Source: Leucocoprinus leucothites | Taxonomy: Eukaryota; Basidiomycota; Agaricomycetes; Agaricales; Agaricaceae | DNA: 64,000 nucleotides | Reading direction: 5' to 3' | Assembly: GCA_013368445.1 (NCBI GenBank) | Contig: JAACJO010000001.1 | Span: forward strand, 2,728,001 to 2,792,000 | Shown here: positions 1 to 11,348 of the stretch, in pieces | Position numbering within the stretch: the stretch's first letter is position 1 | Layout of the letters: every line of letters starts with the position of its first letter | Notes under the pieces: model-generated | What the model saw: the letters and a program-made list of their open reading frames with translations, nothing else | Told to the model about the DNA's origin: nothing | Databases searched by the model: none | Made by a program: the position numbers and the translations under genes

Positions 1-2558
1 GTGTGTACATCTATTGCACTGGCCAAGTCACTTCAAAGACTCAGTCTCTATTATCATCCCCAAGCCAGATAAACCGGCCTATGATACTCCCAAAGTGTTT
101 TGACCTATCATCCTACTAAACACTTTAGGTAAACTTATCGAAAAGATGATCACATGCTGCATGCAATTTGAAGCAGTCTCTTCAGGAGCTCTCCACCCAA
201 ATCAAATGGGAGGGGTTATGCAACACTCCACTGAGGATGCAGGTGTCTTCCTCACTCACATTATTCAGGCCAGATTGGCCAAAGGTATGATCACTAGCAT
301 TTGTGCTTTTGACATTGCCCAATTCTTCCCCTCTCTAAATTATGATATCCTTACTGACATCCTGCAACACCAGGGGTTCACCCCTGAACTTGTTAAATTT
401 TTCTCCCACTACCTTATAGGTTGCTCTACTCAATTCATGTGGAATACTTTCCTGTCTGATGCCCATGACATGGATGTTGGCATAGGGCAAGGATCAGCTC
501 TTTCTCCCATCCTCTCAGCACTCTACTTAGCATCTCTCATGTTCATGTTTGACCAGCATGCTTGTCTACAATCTATTCCCTCTTCCCTTTTATCCTTTGT
601 TAATGACGGGTTCTGTATCTCTCAAGCAAAGAACTATACTGATATTATCTCTTCTCTCAAATCAGCATATTCCATCATTAACTCCATATGTACTGACCTT
701 GGTTTAGTCATCAAACATGACAAATCTGAGGTCTTTCACTTCTCACGATATCACAATAACTCCAATCCCCCACTCAACTTATCTGATGTTGGCAGCCCCC
801 TTCTCTATCCAAAACCCTTCTGGAGGTACCTCAGCTTCTACTTTGATTGTCAACTCTCTTTTCAAGAGCACATTTGATATTATTCTACCAAAGCATTATC
901 CACTGTGAAAGCTATGGGTATGCTAGGAAACTCTACCTAAGGTCTCCTTCCACTTCAAAAGCAACTTCTATATAGGTCATGTGTTGTCTCTGTGGCTTTC
1001 ATCTATGGTATTTTGAGGGTGCTTGTAACAAGGTGCTTCTCAAGTCCCTTTCTTCTATGCAAAGGCATGCAGCTCTTTGGATTACCAGTGCCTTTCACAC
1101 TTCTCCATTGGGTGGTGTTGAAAGCATTGCCAGACTCATCCCCATCCATCTTCATCTTTGTAAATTAGCCATTTGTTCCTCATTTTGAGTTTCTACTTTA
1201 CCCTCTAATCATGTGTTACATTCTCTTTTATCTGATTGTTTCTCTCTTGACTCTTCCCCCCATTCCCAATTGCTTCATCTTCTCACTCCAGCCAAAAAAG
1301 CTAAAGTCAAAGGCCCTATTATTGATGTAGATAGTTCTCTCTCTCTCGTCTTTCTGATTCCTTCTCTCCCTTCACTCCTGAATCCAAGCCTGGGTCTCGT
1401 CTCATGGACATCTTTTCTGATTCCTTCTCTCCCTTCACTCCTGAATCCAAGCCTGGGTCTCGTCTCATGGACATCTTTTCTGATTCCTTTCATTTTCATC
1501 CTTGTAATCACTCGGACAAACACAAAATGTACAAATATGTATCATCCCTTGACTCTGTTTTTTTCTCTTCCTCTTCTGATCATACTTGTATTTCAGTTGT
1601 TACTGACACTTCTGTTCCACTTGTAGGTTCCCTTCAGGCAGTTTCGGTAGCACATTTATATTGCAGCAGATGTTAAGTGTCCCATGCAAAACGGGCAAGC
1701 GGTCAGGCATCTTCTACAGATGCTGAACTCTACTCTATTTGCATTGGCTTAGCCAAAGCCATATCCCTCCAGTGCAATAAAATCATCCTCATCACTGACT
1801 GTCTTCCAGCAGCTAAGCTGGTAGTCAATCTGTCCATTCATTCAAGTCAGTCTCATTCCATCCATGTTTGCCGACTCCTATCTGACTGGCTTGCAGCCAA
1901 ACAATCTTGATCCATCAACTTCTGGGATGTCCCCTCTAAGTGGCATTAGAAGCCCCATCTCAAAGTCCATAATGATGTCACTACCACATGCATCCATGCC
2001 CCTCCTCATACAGGTGCCACTCTCAATTTCTTGCGACACAAAGCCACCAACAACTGCCAGAAATCCTGGGAGTCTACATTCTGGAAGAAGAAGTACTGCG
2101 GCAATGGTTTCCTTCTTTCTAAAAAGAATCACAAGTTCCTCATCCCTACATACCTCAAGGGAGGCACTTGGCTTCCTCTAGCCAATGAGTTACCATCTTT
2201 ATGCACTTGCATGACTCGCACTATTCTCAATCATGCTCCTATTGGAGCTTTTTGTGAGAGGTTCTTCCTCCTCAAGTCCAAGTCTTGTCGTTGTAGCCAC
2301 CACCTGGAAACGCGACATCACATCCTGTATTACTGCCCACTCTACCCCATTCACACTCAATGGGTGCAATGTATATTCCCCCAGTATGAGTTCCTTGTTG
2401 AGTTCTTGAAAAAGAACCCAGCTGCTTTTGCCTTCACTAATCACAACACATGTCTACCACCACTTCAAGCTCCTGTGTCCACCGATCCAAATGAAGGTGA
2501 ACTATATTCTTTCATCTCTTCTCTCCTCTTTTCTTTTGAGTCAGATCTCTGTGTATAA
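1..2558 (+). pseudogene. LINE ORF2 remnant: reverse transcriptase-RNase H
   Basis: Polyprotein remnant of the LINE that would copy element RNA at the target site. The RT fingers and palm are readable from base 1, with motif AFDIAQFFPSL at about 305-345 and GIGQGSALSPIL at about 480-515. The catalytic YVDD-type box reads FVNDG at about 597-611, so the first catalytic aspartate is Asn and the enzyme would be inactive. A TGA at about 108 lies where the family has Arg (phrase FRPIILLN), and further stops and frame changes follow after 877. The RNase H domain (SSTDAELYSI, LITDCLP) lies at 1680-1900 in another frame. A Cys/His cluster (CRCSHHLETRHH) sits at about 2287-2322. There is a 63-bp in-frame duplication in the linker. 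Family calls are from recognisable motifs, not a search. Confidence 0.85.
1352..1477 (+). repeat. 63-bp tandem duplication within LINE pol
   Basis: Two adjacent copies of a 63-bp unit start at 1352 and 1415 and look identical by eye. Because 63 is 21 codons, the duplication keeps the frame and repeats a segment containing FTPESKPGSRLMDIF in the linker between RT and RNase H. A partial third unit begins after 1477. It looks like a replication-slippage duplication in a dead element. Confidence 0.9.
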
Positions 2559-2759
2559 CATCTCAGTCTATAGTCTCCATTTCAAGTCTTCTCTATTTTG
2601 CTGGACTAATCATATATAGTCTTTGTTTTAAGCAGTCTCTGACTACTTTGTGTACCCTGGCTTGCTGTAGCGTACTGTCTGTTTGTATTATTTAGTTGAA
2701 AGTGGACTACAATCAAGCACTGCTATATAAATTCATTGATTTTTTTAAATAAAAAAAAA

Positions 2760-2982
2760 TACAACAACACACAGACCAACTGTACAGTACCTAAAGATGA
2801 ACAAACAAGCATAGTACTATACACACACAAACAGGATATACATAGAAGGATACTAACAATAGTCAATAGCCAAGGAGGCCAAGATCACCAAGGACCCTGA
2901 GACCCACGAGAAGACCAAATATGGCTGAGATAGCTAACTTACCCGAGATGACTGAGTCTAGTTGGATTACCCTTCTCTAACA
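2760..2982. mobile_element. Copia-like LTR fragment, truncated by the LINE
   Basis: This stretch is clearly similar to 22062-22295, for example in the shared phrase ggaggccaagatc. It ends in CTAACA, the mirror of the TGTTAG that opens the fuller copy at 21966. Its left part is missing because the LINE poly-A tail begins abruptly there. The TGTTAG..CTAACA termini are typical of Copia LTRs. Whether it belongs to the RNase H fragment at 3317-3807 cannot be decided here. Confidence 0.65.
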
Positions 2983-3275
2983 AATAGGAGGCCTGGGAGT
3001 AGGTCACATACCTGCTTCAACACATCTTCCAACTCTGTCAGTATGTTGCTAGGGCCACACATGCATGTAAGCTTACTGTTAGAGGTCTGTGAGTTGGACT
3101 TTAGTTTTATTTTGTTACTATACCATGTCTCTTTGCCATCGAGTAGTGTACTATATTCAGACAGGACTTTATCTATTCTCATCTCTGTAGTATTTGGCTT
3201 AGGTAGCAGTACTTAGGCCCTGTATTATGTTGGCAAGCATGGACTGCAACTGGGCACCACATAATAAATCATTGA

Positions 3276-3312
<37 letters not shown>
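2983..3312 (+). mobile_element. 5'-truncated LINE 3' end with poly-A
   Basis: Non-coding stretch that closes with the same LINE tail as 2733-2759: tggactgcaactgggcacc, then aatcattgattttttt, then about 30 A residues ending at 3311. The poly-A lies against the Copia RNase H remnant, so this LINE probably inserted there. The 5' boundary is uncertain; bases 2983-3190 may be leftover Copia internal sequence. A minus-strand open stretch at 2967-3182 resembles nothing I know. Confidence 0.6.
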
Positions 3313-3313
<1 letters not shown>

Positions 3314-3316
3314 ACT

Positions 3317-3807
3317 CTAGCAAGTCAATCTTAGCATGGGAACTGCAAACTCCACCATCTTGGGCTGAACAGCCTTGATAAACAAGTCTGCCACATTCTG
3401 GCTAGTGGGGATGTACTCTGGAGCAATGAAAGCAGACTGTACAGCATCCCGGAGCCAGTAGAACCACAGATCTAGGTGCTTCATGTGACCATGATGCTCA
3501 GGATTCTTGGAAATATCAATCCCAGACTTGTTGTCAATCAGGAGAGTGGAGGCATAGGAAGGGGAATAGCCAAACTCTGTCAGGATGTTCCTCATCCACA
3601 TGATCTCCTTGCCAGCCTCAACTGTAGCCATATACTCAGCCTCTGTAGAAGAGAGAGTAACAAAGGGCTGATGCTTGGAGGACAATCCCACAGCTCCACC
3701 ACACACCAGAGTCACATATCTACCTGTAGAGCAACCTGTTTGCTTACAACCACCATGGGAAGCATCTGTGTATGTCAGAAAGAGCTCCTCAGCTTCACAG
3801 CCCTTGT
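3317..3807 (-). pseudogene. Ty1/Copia RNase H fragment
   Basis: C-terminal RNase H domain of a Copia polyprotein, open for about 163 codons. Readable family motifs in order are YTDASHGG (catalytic Asp), STGRYVTLVCGGAVGLSSK, SSTEAEYMA (catalytic Glu), DNKSGIDISKNP and NVADLFIKA, which normally lies at the end of Copia pol. The fragment is cut on both sides: a plus-oriented LINE poly-A ends at 3312 and a minus-oriented LINE poly-T begins at 3808. Integrase and RT are absent, so it is a relic. Confidence 0.9.
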
Positions 3808-4440
3808 TTTTTTTTTTTTTTTTTTAAAAAAAATCATAAATTTATATACTGGTGTGCAATAGCAGTCCAGTCAAATACAAATGAATACTCTAAATAGCAA
3901 ATACAAGAGAAACTGCCCCTCACATCTCAAGCAGAATATGCCTGCTCACCACTATGGAAACCACCTGCCTCAGGCTGAAGCCCAACACAGATGTAGTAGT
4001 AATGGCCTGCTGCCATGAGAGAGCACAGTGATTGAGCCACCAGTATTGCTGCCCACACCATCAGAGACCTATGCCAGACCCCAGACTGCCTCTCCCACAC
4101 TGCAAGTTACTCCATGCGGAACAAAACTGGCCTCCCCACAGATGAGTTGGGGAATGGCAAATGGCCCTTCAATGACTCCAAGGAGTCTTTTACTTGTGCA
4201 TGTAAGTAGAAGGTGCCCTAGGCATGCTGCATTGCCTCTAGCTGCCTCCCTGATTGTAGAGCTTTACCCAGCCAAAAGCCTACCTTACCTTACCTAGGAG
4301 AAACTGGTCTGAATTTGCAGAATAGTTAGCAACACAGAGAGGGACTCACTGGAACCCAGTGGACTCCAAAAAGCATGTGATGGAGTATGTTAGCCCCCCA
4401 TCCCTTCCTTGTCCTCTTACCACCACCATCAAAAGTTGGT
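3808..4440 (-). mobile_element. LINE 3' end in reverse orientation, then unassigned repeat DNA
   Basis: The stretch starts with a run of about 18 T residues (3809-3826) followed by aaaaaaatcataaatttat and tgcaatagcagtcca. This is the reverse complement of the LINE tail seen at 2733-2759 and 3265-3312. The LINE therefore points left and inserted into the Copia remnant. How far it extends to the right is unclear; nothing coding is recognisable from about 3900 to 4440. Confidence 0.6.
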
Positions 4441-4481
4441 TGTTGCTTTGAGGCACTTATACATCGTCTATCTACTGTAAC

Positions 4482-5041
4482 ATGGGTAGATGTAAGTCTA
4501 GAAACACTGTGAATCAGTTTGCATTACTTGAAACTAAGTCCACCACCATGTCTGATGATGAGCTCAATATTGCTGAGATGGCTGACAACAACCATCTCAA
4601 CTCATACAACGATCCCTGCAACATGCACAGGTTCTCTGATCCTCCCTGGGATGACTTTCAGTCTCTTGGCCCCCTCCCCTTGATGTTTGGTGATGTTCCA
4701 TCCCAGGCACTTATTACTCAACCTCTGGTGACTTCTGTCCCTGAGGCTCCCCTCAAGCCCTTCACAGCTGGTGGAACCATGTTCTACCCTGTGGAGCAAC
4801 CCCCTGCCCCACCTGCCCCCCTGTTGACCTCCTCCAAGGGAAAGAAGGAGATCCCAGCCCAGAAAGGCCTCGCTGGACTATGCCACTTCCTCACTTGGTT
4901 GGAGAAGTGCGCCAATTCTCACTCCTCCATTGCAGAGGAGGACACTTCCGCTGCCATCACATGCCTTGCTAAGGTGGCCATCATCATTGTTGATGAGCTA
5001 GAGCTTGATGGCACCCCCATCACCTTGTACTCACTCAGCTC
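4482..5041 (+). pseudogene. LINE ORF1 (gag-like), N-terminal part
   Basis: Open stretch that matches the N-terminus of the ORF1 copy read on the minus strand below 8640. Both share a block with DDELN, then HLNxYNDP, a Pro-rich segment, GDVPS and TQPL. The DNA just upstream (ctcttaccaccaccatc near 4420) is also shared with that copy, so this is the 5' end of the LINE. ORF1 proteins of LINEs bind element RNA. The frame is broken at 5042 by another LINE tail, and the C-terminal zinc knuckles are missing. Confidence 0.75.
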
Positions 5042-5130
5042 TTTTTATTTTTTTATTTTTTATTATTCAGTGGACTCCGGAGGGGTCCAAATTTATAATG
5101 CAGTCCACAATAGCAGTCCACACCAAAAAG
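5042..5130 (-). mobile_element. LINE 3' end (poly-T side) inserted in ORF1
   Basis: A T-rich tail (about 5042-5067) is followed by tggactccggaggggtcc, aaatttataatgcagtcca and atagcagtcca. Reverse-complemented, this gives the poly-A end of the same LINE family, with the signature tggactgctattg. It interrupts the ORF1 remnant that ends at 5041. The right limit is not clear. Confidence 0.6.
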
Positions 5131-6675
5131 CTACAACATACAACCAGTAAGGCTACTGACTATGTGCCTACACAAGCAGTATTACAGCCCAAATGGCATT
5201 AGCCATGAAATCATTAATTTCAATGATATAGTCAATATATTGGGCGACTGTATAGACATTAAGGAACCCTACTGTAAGACCCTAGTGTAACACACATGCT
5301 CATGAAAGCACAGCACATTTGCAAAATGACCATTAATGATCAAGAGTAACAAGAGGCTATGGGATGATGTCAAGACTTAGCGAATGTGGTCAGGATGTGT
5401 ACCCTATGACCCTTTGTGATCTTAGCCTGTAACCTGGGTATTGATCCAGTCAAAGTCTTTCTTGAAGGAACAATGGCAGACTAACTAATTGGAGATCAAA
5501 GGCTTAGCCTTCTGATCTGGACAGGCACTTGTGCACATTCATGGAAGTCCTATCTTTTTAAACATTGCTACAGCAGAAGTAGACCCTTTTGTGAAAGATG
5601 GAGAAATTCCACATGGGCACTGAATGACCCACTTGATTATAGAACCAGATTAGTGGAAACTAACAGGACGCATCAGCACTTGACTACTGACTAGTAGATA
5701 TTGTTACAGTCAGGAATGAGCTTTCGCGGAATAAGACAACCATCAGCAGTGATAGAGATCTCATGATATCAGAGGAGCAGGAGTAAGCACGGCTTTGTGA
5801 AAGGATGTGTCAGCACTTAAACCCCAAAGAAAACCCAGAGATACTCCTATTAGACAACCTTTCAATAAATCTTCTTTTATTATCAACAATATGTACACAT
5901 CATCCATGTAATTACTCCTTTAGTACTTTTGCAAAACCAATATAAACCTTTCTTGAGCATATAGTCTAGCAAGGAATCTCACCTGCTAAGGCTACACTTA
6001 GAGACTGTCCCACATGACATATCTGAGTGAGTAGTAAAAAGTGTATTGAGCACCCTTCAGTTATAGACCATTAAAGAATTGGAAAACACCTTTCGAGAAA
6101 GAACATTACTGTGAGATTCATATAAGTTTAGAGTGTGAAGAAGTCTGGGAAAGACTTATAAGCTGTATATTGCATCTAGTATCCAGGAGTGGTGCTAGTC
6201 AGTGTCAGTTGTATTATGATAGTGCCAAGTGTTAGCAAAAGTGACAATTTGTGAATACCAGTCTATTACACTTCTGCATTCTAAGGGACTTGTAGTTGTG
6301 CAGCATCGCATAATAAGGATTGTCGAGTATCTTTTGAAAACTAGTCATTCTGTTACAAACCAGTCTACAGACAACTCCTATTATCTCTCATTATCAATCT
6401 TTGTGTTTTTGTGAAACATCCTTCTTTATTGCTTAACCTCCCACAAACTTGTATTGAGTTTAGGAGTATTGGTTGTTATTGTTATTAATGTTACCTATCA
6501 TTCACTATCTGACTACATTCCCTTTATTACATTAACAATCACATTTCTGCCTCTTCAGTGGGTATAAATATGTGTCCAAAGTCCGCATAGTACATACAAT
6601 ATCTTTATGTAGAGTGGTATATAGTTCAAAGAGAATGCATACTACAGTACAAATTGGATTGTCCTGACATACTGG
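5131..6675. other. Non-coding repeat-derived stretch
   Basis: AT-rich, with no open frame of convincing length on either strand and no recognised domain, tRNA or complete terminal repeat. It lies between LINE fragments and most likely consists of decayed element DNA. I see nothing more specific in it. Confidence 0.5.
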
Positions 6676-8640
6676 CTAACCAAGAGTGCATGGCCTTGAC
6701 TTGCAGGCTACCCATGCGCATTGCAGGGAGCAGATAATATGACATGCAGGGAAGAGAACCTTACACATATACACAGTTGGCATCGCAACAATGGTGTTCA
6801 AGCTAAAGCTAGTCAAACCAATGGCACCAGAATGGGCACTTGTGATTGTCAGCTGCATACGACTTGATGCAGTTGACACACTTGATGTGGGGACAGGGAT
6901 CCCCAGTGGGTGTGGGCAGGATGGGGGGATTCACCTTCAGACTTCCCTTGCAACAGCTTAAGTGAGTGCAGTGATTCTCAGTATGATGAGGACCACCACA
7001 TATGGCACATTACAATGCACAGGTGTGGCACAATGGGGTAGAGTGACCCCAGTACCAGCAGCACTGACACTAGGGACTGTCTGGATGAGCGCATGCAGTC
7101 CAGATGACAGACTGAGCAGCCTCAAAGTCAAGGTACTTGCCCAGGAGCTTCTTGGCATTAGCTCCTGATTGGGAATCCTAGAGATCAAACCAGACAGTGG
7201 TGGTGTTGGCTCTGGCAGAGTTGCACATAATGTGTACTGATGAGACATTTGTGAAGATGTCCTTGAAGGTAGACACTTGCATGCAATCAGTTACATGAAT
7301 GGGGGTGATGCAGACACCATTCACAAAGTAAGGGGTGTCAAGAACCTTGAGGTAGGACCTTGACCTGGGGTGACATGTCCTGATTGCAAAGGGAGTGGTG
7401 AAGACAGAGGGGATTGAGGACTCAATGATGTCACAATTGGTGTCAGAGGGAACAGAGGAGGTGTGCAGTGCAATAGTGCTGTATACCTTGGTGATGTTCT
7501 CCATGCACAAGGTTGACTTGGCACAGGAGAGGGAGTCATTAAGCAGGTACATGGCCTTGTGATGGAGATAAACATCACTGGCACTGCCAGTGAAGTCAAG
7601 GAACAATTGGCAGCAGGTAGGACCCATGGTTGTCATATGCAGCTTCCAGGCAACAGAAGCAGCAGCTTGAGTGGCCTGATGCATTGCAGTGATGTGATCA
7701 GGGTCAAGATTAGGGTAGGACTGTGCCAACTTGATCAGTAATGCAACCCCTGCAGGTTGGCAGGCCGCCTCAGTGAAAGACTTCTTGATGGAGGTGGGAG
7801 GAGGAGGCACCTTGGCAGGCACTTGCTGGGCCATGCTGTTAGGCTGAGACCAAGCTTTGGGGGGGGCCACTAGTGCATGCTTTGGAGGATGCTTCCTTGG
7901 GCAGTAAAGTTGGATGGGCTGGGGTAGACTGACAATCTGGGGGCAGTTGTTTGGGCACCTCAGGGTCACCCATGCTGATGTCACATGGACTTGCTTTGTC
8001 AGCAGATCCATGGGATGACTTGTGGTTGCTGTTTGGTCAATTAGGGCCAGCTGGAAAGCCCCTAGAGCAAAGGAAGGAGTCAACTGTGGGCCACTCCTGT
8101 GCTTGTAGAATTAAAGTGAGCTGGGTATCACCCCAGCCCCTCTTCCTAAACTCCTATAAGCTCCCTACAAGGTAGAGAGCAAACAAGTGGCAGGCTGTGT
8201 TGGTCATGACAGCAGCAGGATCAAGCCTCGATATCCATTTGCCAAAGCAATGAAGACCTTTGAAGGCAGCCATGGCCTCCTCCTCCAAATTGGGTCCAAC
8301 AGAAGAGGGGGCAGAGGGGGCAGCCTGGGGTGTGATAGAGCCACTGGGGGTGGTGGTAGAGGGACCTGCAGGCCCCCAGGTCGCCAGAGGTTGAGTAGTA
8401 GGTGTGAGGGATGGAACATCACCAGGCACTGGGTGAGGAGGTGACTCAAAGTCAGCCTCAGGGAGAAGGGACCAAGGTCCAGAGAAGCTGCAAACATTTT
8501 GTGGGTCATTGTACAGGTTGAGATGTTCATCCTTGGACATCTCAGCAAGGTTGAGCTCATCATCAGAGGCATTGGTGGACTTGGTGGTTTGGTGTATGGC
8601 CTGCTTAGCTTTAGATTTTGCATTTACCTATAGCACTAGA
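6676..8640 (-). pseudogene. LINE ORF1 (gag-like), minus-strand copy
   Basis: A nearly full-length ORF1 remnant read leftward. The N-terminal part (8623 to about 8154) has the DDELN..HLNLYNDP block. The middle part (8083-7178) aligns with the plus copy at 10270-10740 (TCxQ, LNDSLSCAKSTLCMENI, VPSDTNCD, RSRSYLKVLDTPYFVN). The end, in a shifted frame near 7080-6900, has CCHC zinc knuckles such as CQCCWYWGHSTPLC. This organisation is typical of the nucleic-acid-binding ORF1 of LINEs. At least two frame interruptions are present. Its 5' side faces the plus copy that starts near 9080, so the two are head to head, with 8641-9079 between them holding shared 5' sequence and nothing coding that I recognise. 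Confidence 0.75.
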
Positions 8641-9079
8641 AGTAATTGCAGTAGTAATATACTCTAAACATGATGCACCAACAAATAGATGGTGGTGGTA
8701 AGAGGACAAGAAGGGATGCTCCTCCCCCATAATTGTCCCTGTTGCACTATCACATGTAGCTTCAAACTCCTCCCTCAGGACTCCCCTTCCTCCCTCTTCA
8801 TGTGCTAGGCAAGCCTGTGCTCATGAAGCTCGTCAAGGACTGGATACTACTCCTAAAGCTATATCAAGAACAGCCTCTATGAGTGCACATGAAGGCTTCA
8901 AATCACCTATTCCCTTCTGTCCCTACAGTGAGGGATTCTTAGGTGAGCTTAATTGACCTGACTCTTTGAATTTAAACTCATGTGGGGATGCATGGGATGA
9001 CTAGGAGGAAGGGATCTTTAGCAACGGGGAGCCAGACAATTGTCTATTTGGACCCCCACCCACCTCAAGGCTGCCTCAT

Positions 9080-11226
9080 GTGATCCATGGATCTGCTGAG
9101 TCAGCAAATGCTGTACCAACCAGCACTCCAGCTACTTTCTTTGCTGGATCATCTGATACTAATGACATTATACCTGACATCACATATGATGTCACTAGTA
9201 ATATCACTGCACAACTGCAGGGGCCTGGACCTGCACAGCCACAAATTCTGGATCTTAAGGATCCATCAAACACAGCCACCAAAGAAACTTTGGCTGTCGG
9301 TGAAGCTGCTTTCAAAGCACTTGAGGCACTTAAGTATGTCATGAATTTCTTCAAACATTGTAATGGTCTGGGCCTTAAACCCAGACAGAAGGACCTGAGG
9401 TTTCCCCAAATGGGGGAACTAATCTATTGTTTACTCACATCTATGTTTGAATCAGGCTGGGACTGCATGCCCATTAATGGCAAAAGCAGTCTTATGATTA
9501 CTGAAGCTCTGAGGGAATACTTTAATCCCCTGGCTGACATCCCCATGACAGACTCTTCCCCCCCTTCTAAGGGTAAGAGTAAGGGAAAAAAAGCATGTAA
9601 ATCAACTCCATCAAACATCCCCACCCCTCTATTCCCACCTGGCATTGTCATTGGGCAAACTAATCCTACAGCTTGCATCAACAATGATACCATGAATGTT
9701 GACTAAGCCCCTCCCATGGAGGGCACCCTTCCTCTCCCCCAGAATAATATTTTGTCTTCTGGTAAGGCCCATGACATTTCATCTGTGTTAGGTAACCAAA
9801 AGGTGAAGAATGATATTATGTCTTCTAAACCTGCCAGTCCTATCTGTGTCTCCAGGGCTCCCTCTCCACCTTCTAATCATATGACTTCAAGGAATGGGAT
9901 CAGAAACTTTGAGTGCTCAGTTGGGTGCCCTTCTTCTGATGGCCAGGCTCAGCCATCAAAACCTAATCCCAAGGGCGCCTCTGATATGCTGCCCCCCATC
10001 CCCCCTCCTGACCATAAGGCATCCATCAAACCCCTTACAGAACACTTCAACAAGAAGAATGTGTTGTTTGCTGATACCACCTGATGGGGTGTCCAGCCAT
10101 TGACTTCCTCTTCCTCCTCTTCTTCCATTGACAGAGTCAAGATGCAAGAGATGATACCTGCCTTTTCCAAACTCTCTTACAGCAAAGTTCTTGCCATATA
10201 CAAGGCAGGTTTCAGAGGCACTCATCCTTAAGCACCTGAGCCATTGACTTCAAGTGCTCAGCATGCTAAACCCAAAATGACCACTCATGACCCCACTTGC
10301 CATCAAGTCCTCATCCCTTTTGAGGGAAACATTATTGCTGATTGCATCAAAGACTTCAATAAAGCAGCCAAATTCTACAACTGTGGTCTCACTGCTGCTC
10401 AATCTAAACTTCACATAGAGTCCATTCATGAATTGTACAACAGCATCTCTATCACCACATTGGGTGTTGCTATACCAAGTGACCTCAAAACTATTAAGTC
10501 TTGGCTAAAGAAAGCTTGGCAACTTGGAGACACCATCCCCATTGAGCCTTGTCTCCCCCAATCCAAATCATCCCTCAAAATCATCAGTATCCCATACTGG
10601 GTAGCCAATTCATCTAACCCCCTCTCTCCCACATTCATTGAGCAAGCCCTTGGGCAATCCCCCTCTTCAAAAATGTTATACTTGCTGCCCATCCTAGGGT
10701 TATGAAGGTGTCCCCCAAGTCTGATACTGTGGTCATGTGGTTTGACATTTGGGATTTACAAAACAGTACTAAGGCCAAGATGTTGGTCAACTGCACAATC
10801 AACTTTGGCTGGCATGTCAGCACTATTTGCACTACCAGCATGCACCCTGGTGTGGCACAATGCAGAAACTGTTGGTGGTAGAGTCACCCCACTCATGCAT
10901 GTTGTGCTCTTGGTAATTGCTATCAAATTTGTGGTGGCCCCCATTATGTCAAGAACCATTGTACCATGGCCTGGTATTGCAAGGCTGACCCTAAAGCCAA
11001 TTCTCCTCATGACACCACTCCTGACAGTGTCCCTTGTCCCCACCTTGAGAACTTCATGTGTCTCAACTGTAAAGGTGACCACCACACTAATGACACTAAA
11101 TGTCCATTTTAGAGAAATAGGTTTGACTGCACCTGGCACTCTAACAAAGCTGCTGAGTCATGCACTGCATGTGCTGTCTGCGCTAATACCAATCGCTCCA
11201 GTAGCAGAGTTGCCATTTAAATATGC
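9080..11226 (+). pseudogene. LINE ORF1 (gag-like), plus-strand copy
   Basis: ORF1 remnant with long open pieces at 9080-9706, 9716-10084 and 10244-10705, then a frame shift into a zinc-knuckle region. The last part reads CRNCWWWSHPTHAC (CX2CX4HX4C) near 10860-10900 and CLNCKGDHHTNDTKCP near 11060-11105. The piece at about 9440-10085 is highly similar to the minus-strand copy at 22340-23090. Role by family: binding element RNA in the transposition particle. It stops near 11230, where the sequence continues as the reverse complement of its own upstream part, giving a tail-to-tail junction with the next copy. Confidence 0.75.
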
Positions 11227-11230
11227 CTAG

Positions 11231-11348
11231 TATGATGTTTCCCTTGAAAGGGATAAGAAGTTAGTGACAAGTAGGGCCATGCATCATCATTTTGGGTTTG
11301 GTACATTGAGTGCTAGAGGTTGAAGGCTCAGGTGCTTGAGGATTAGCA
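11231..11348 (-). pseudogene. LINE ORF1, minus copy, segment left of the Gypsy
   Basis: Read on the minus strand, this segment matches the plus copy at about 10205-10345 (ctcaagcacctgagcc and cccttttgagggaaacat in slightly diverged form). It continues directly into 21275 once the Gypsy element and one copy of its 5-bp target duplication are removed. Confidence 0.75.
11344..11348. repeat. Gypsy target-site duplication, left (TAGCA)
   Basis: TAGCA immediately before the left LTR, matching TAGCA at 21275-21279 immediately after the right LTR. Confidence 0.95.

Larger units (their letters stand above)
1..2759 (+). mobile_element. LINE (non-LTR retrotransposon), decayed 3' part
   Basis: This is the pol half and 3' end of a non-LTR retrotransposon that enters from the left edge. 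A reverse transcriptase region comes first (about 1-1190), then a linker, an RNase H domain (about 1650-1900) and a Cys/His-rich tail (about 2250-2350). The element closes with a short non-coding 3' end and an A-rich tail at about 2740-2759, next to the motif aaattcattgattttttt. The same tail recurs at 3265-3312 and, reversed, at 3808-3845, so it marks a local LINE family. The RT and RNase H order fits an I/Tad1-like LINE, which is inference. The copy is dead: several stops and frame changes are visible. It abuts an LTR fragment directly, so it probably jumped into an older LTR. Confidence 0.85.
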
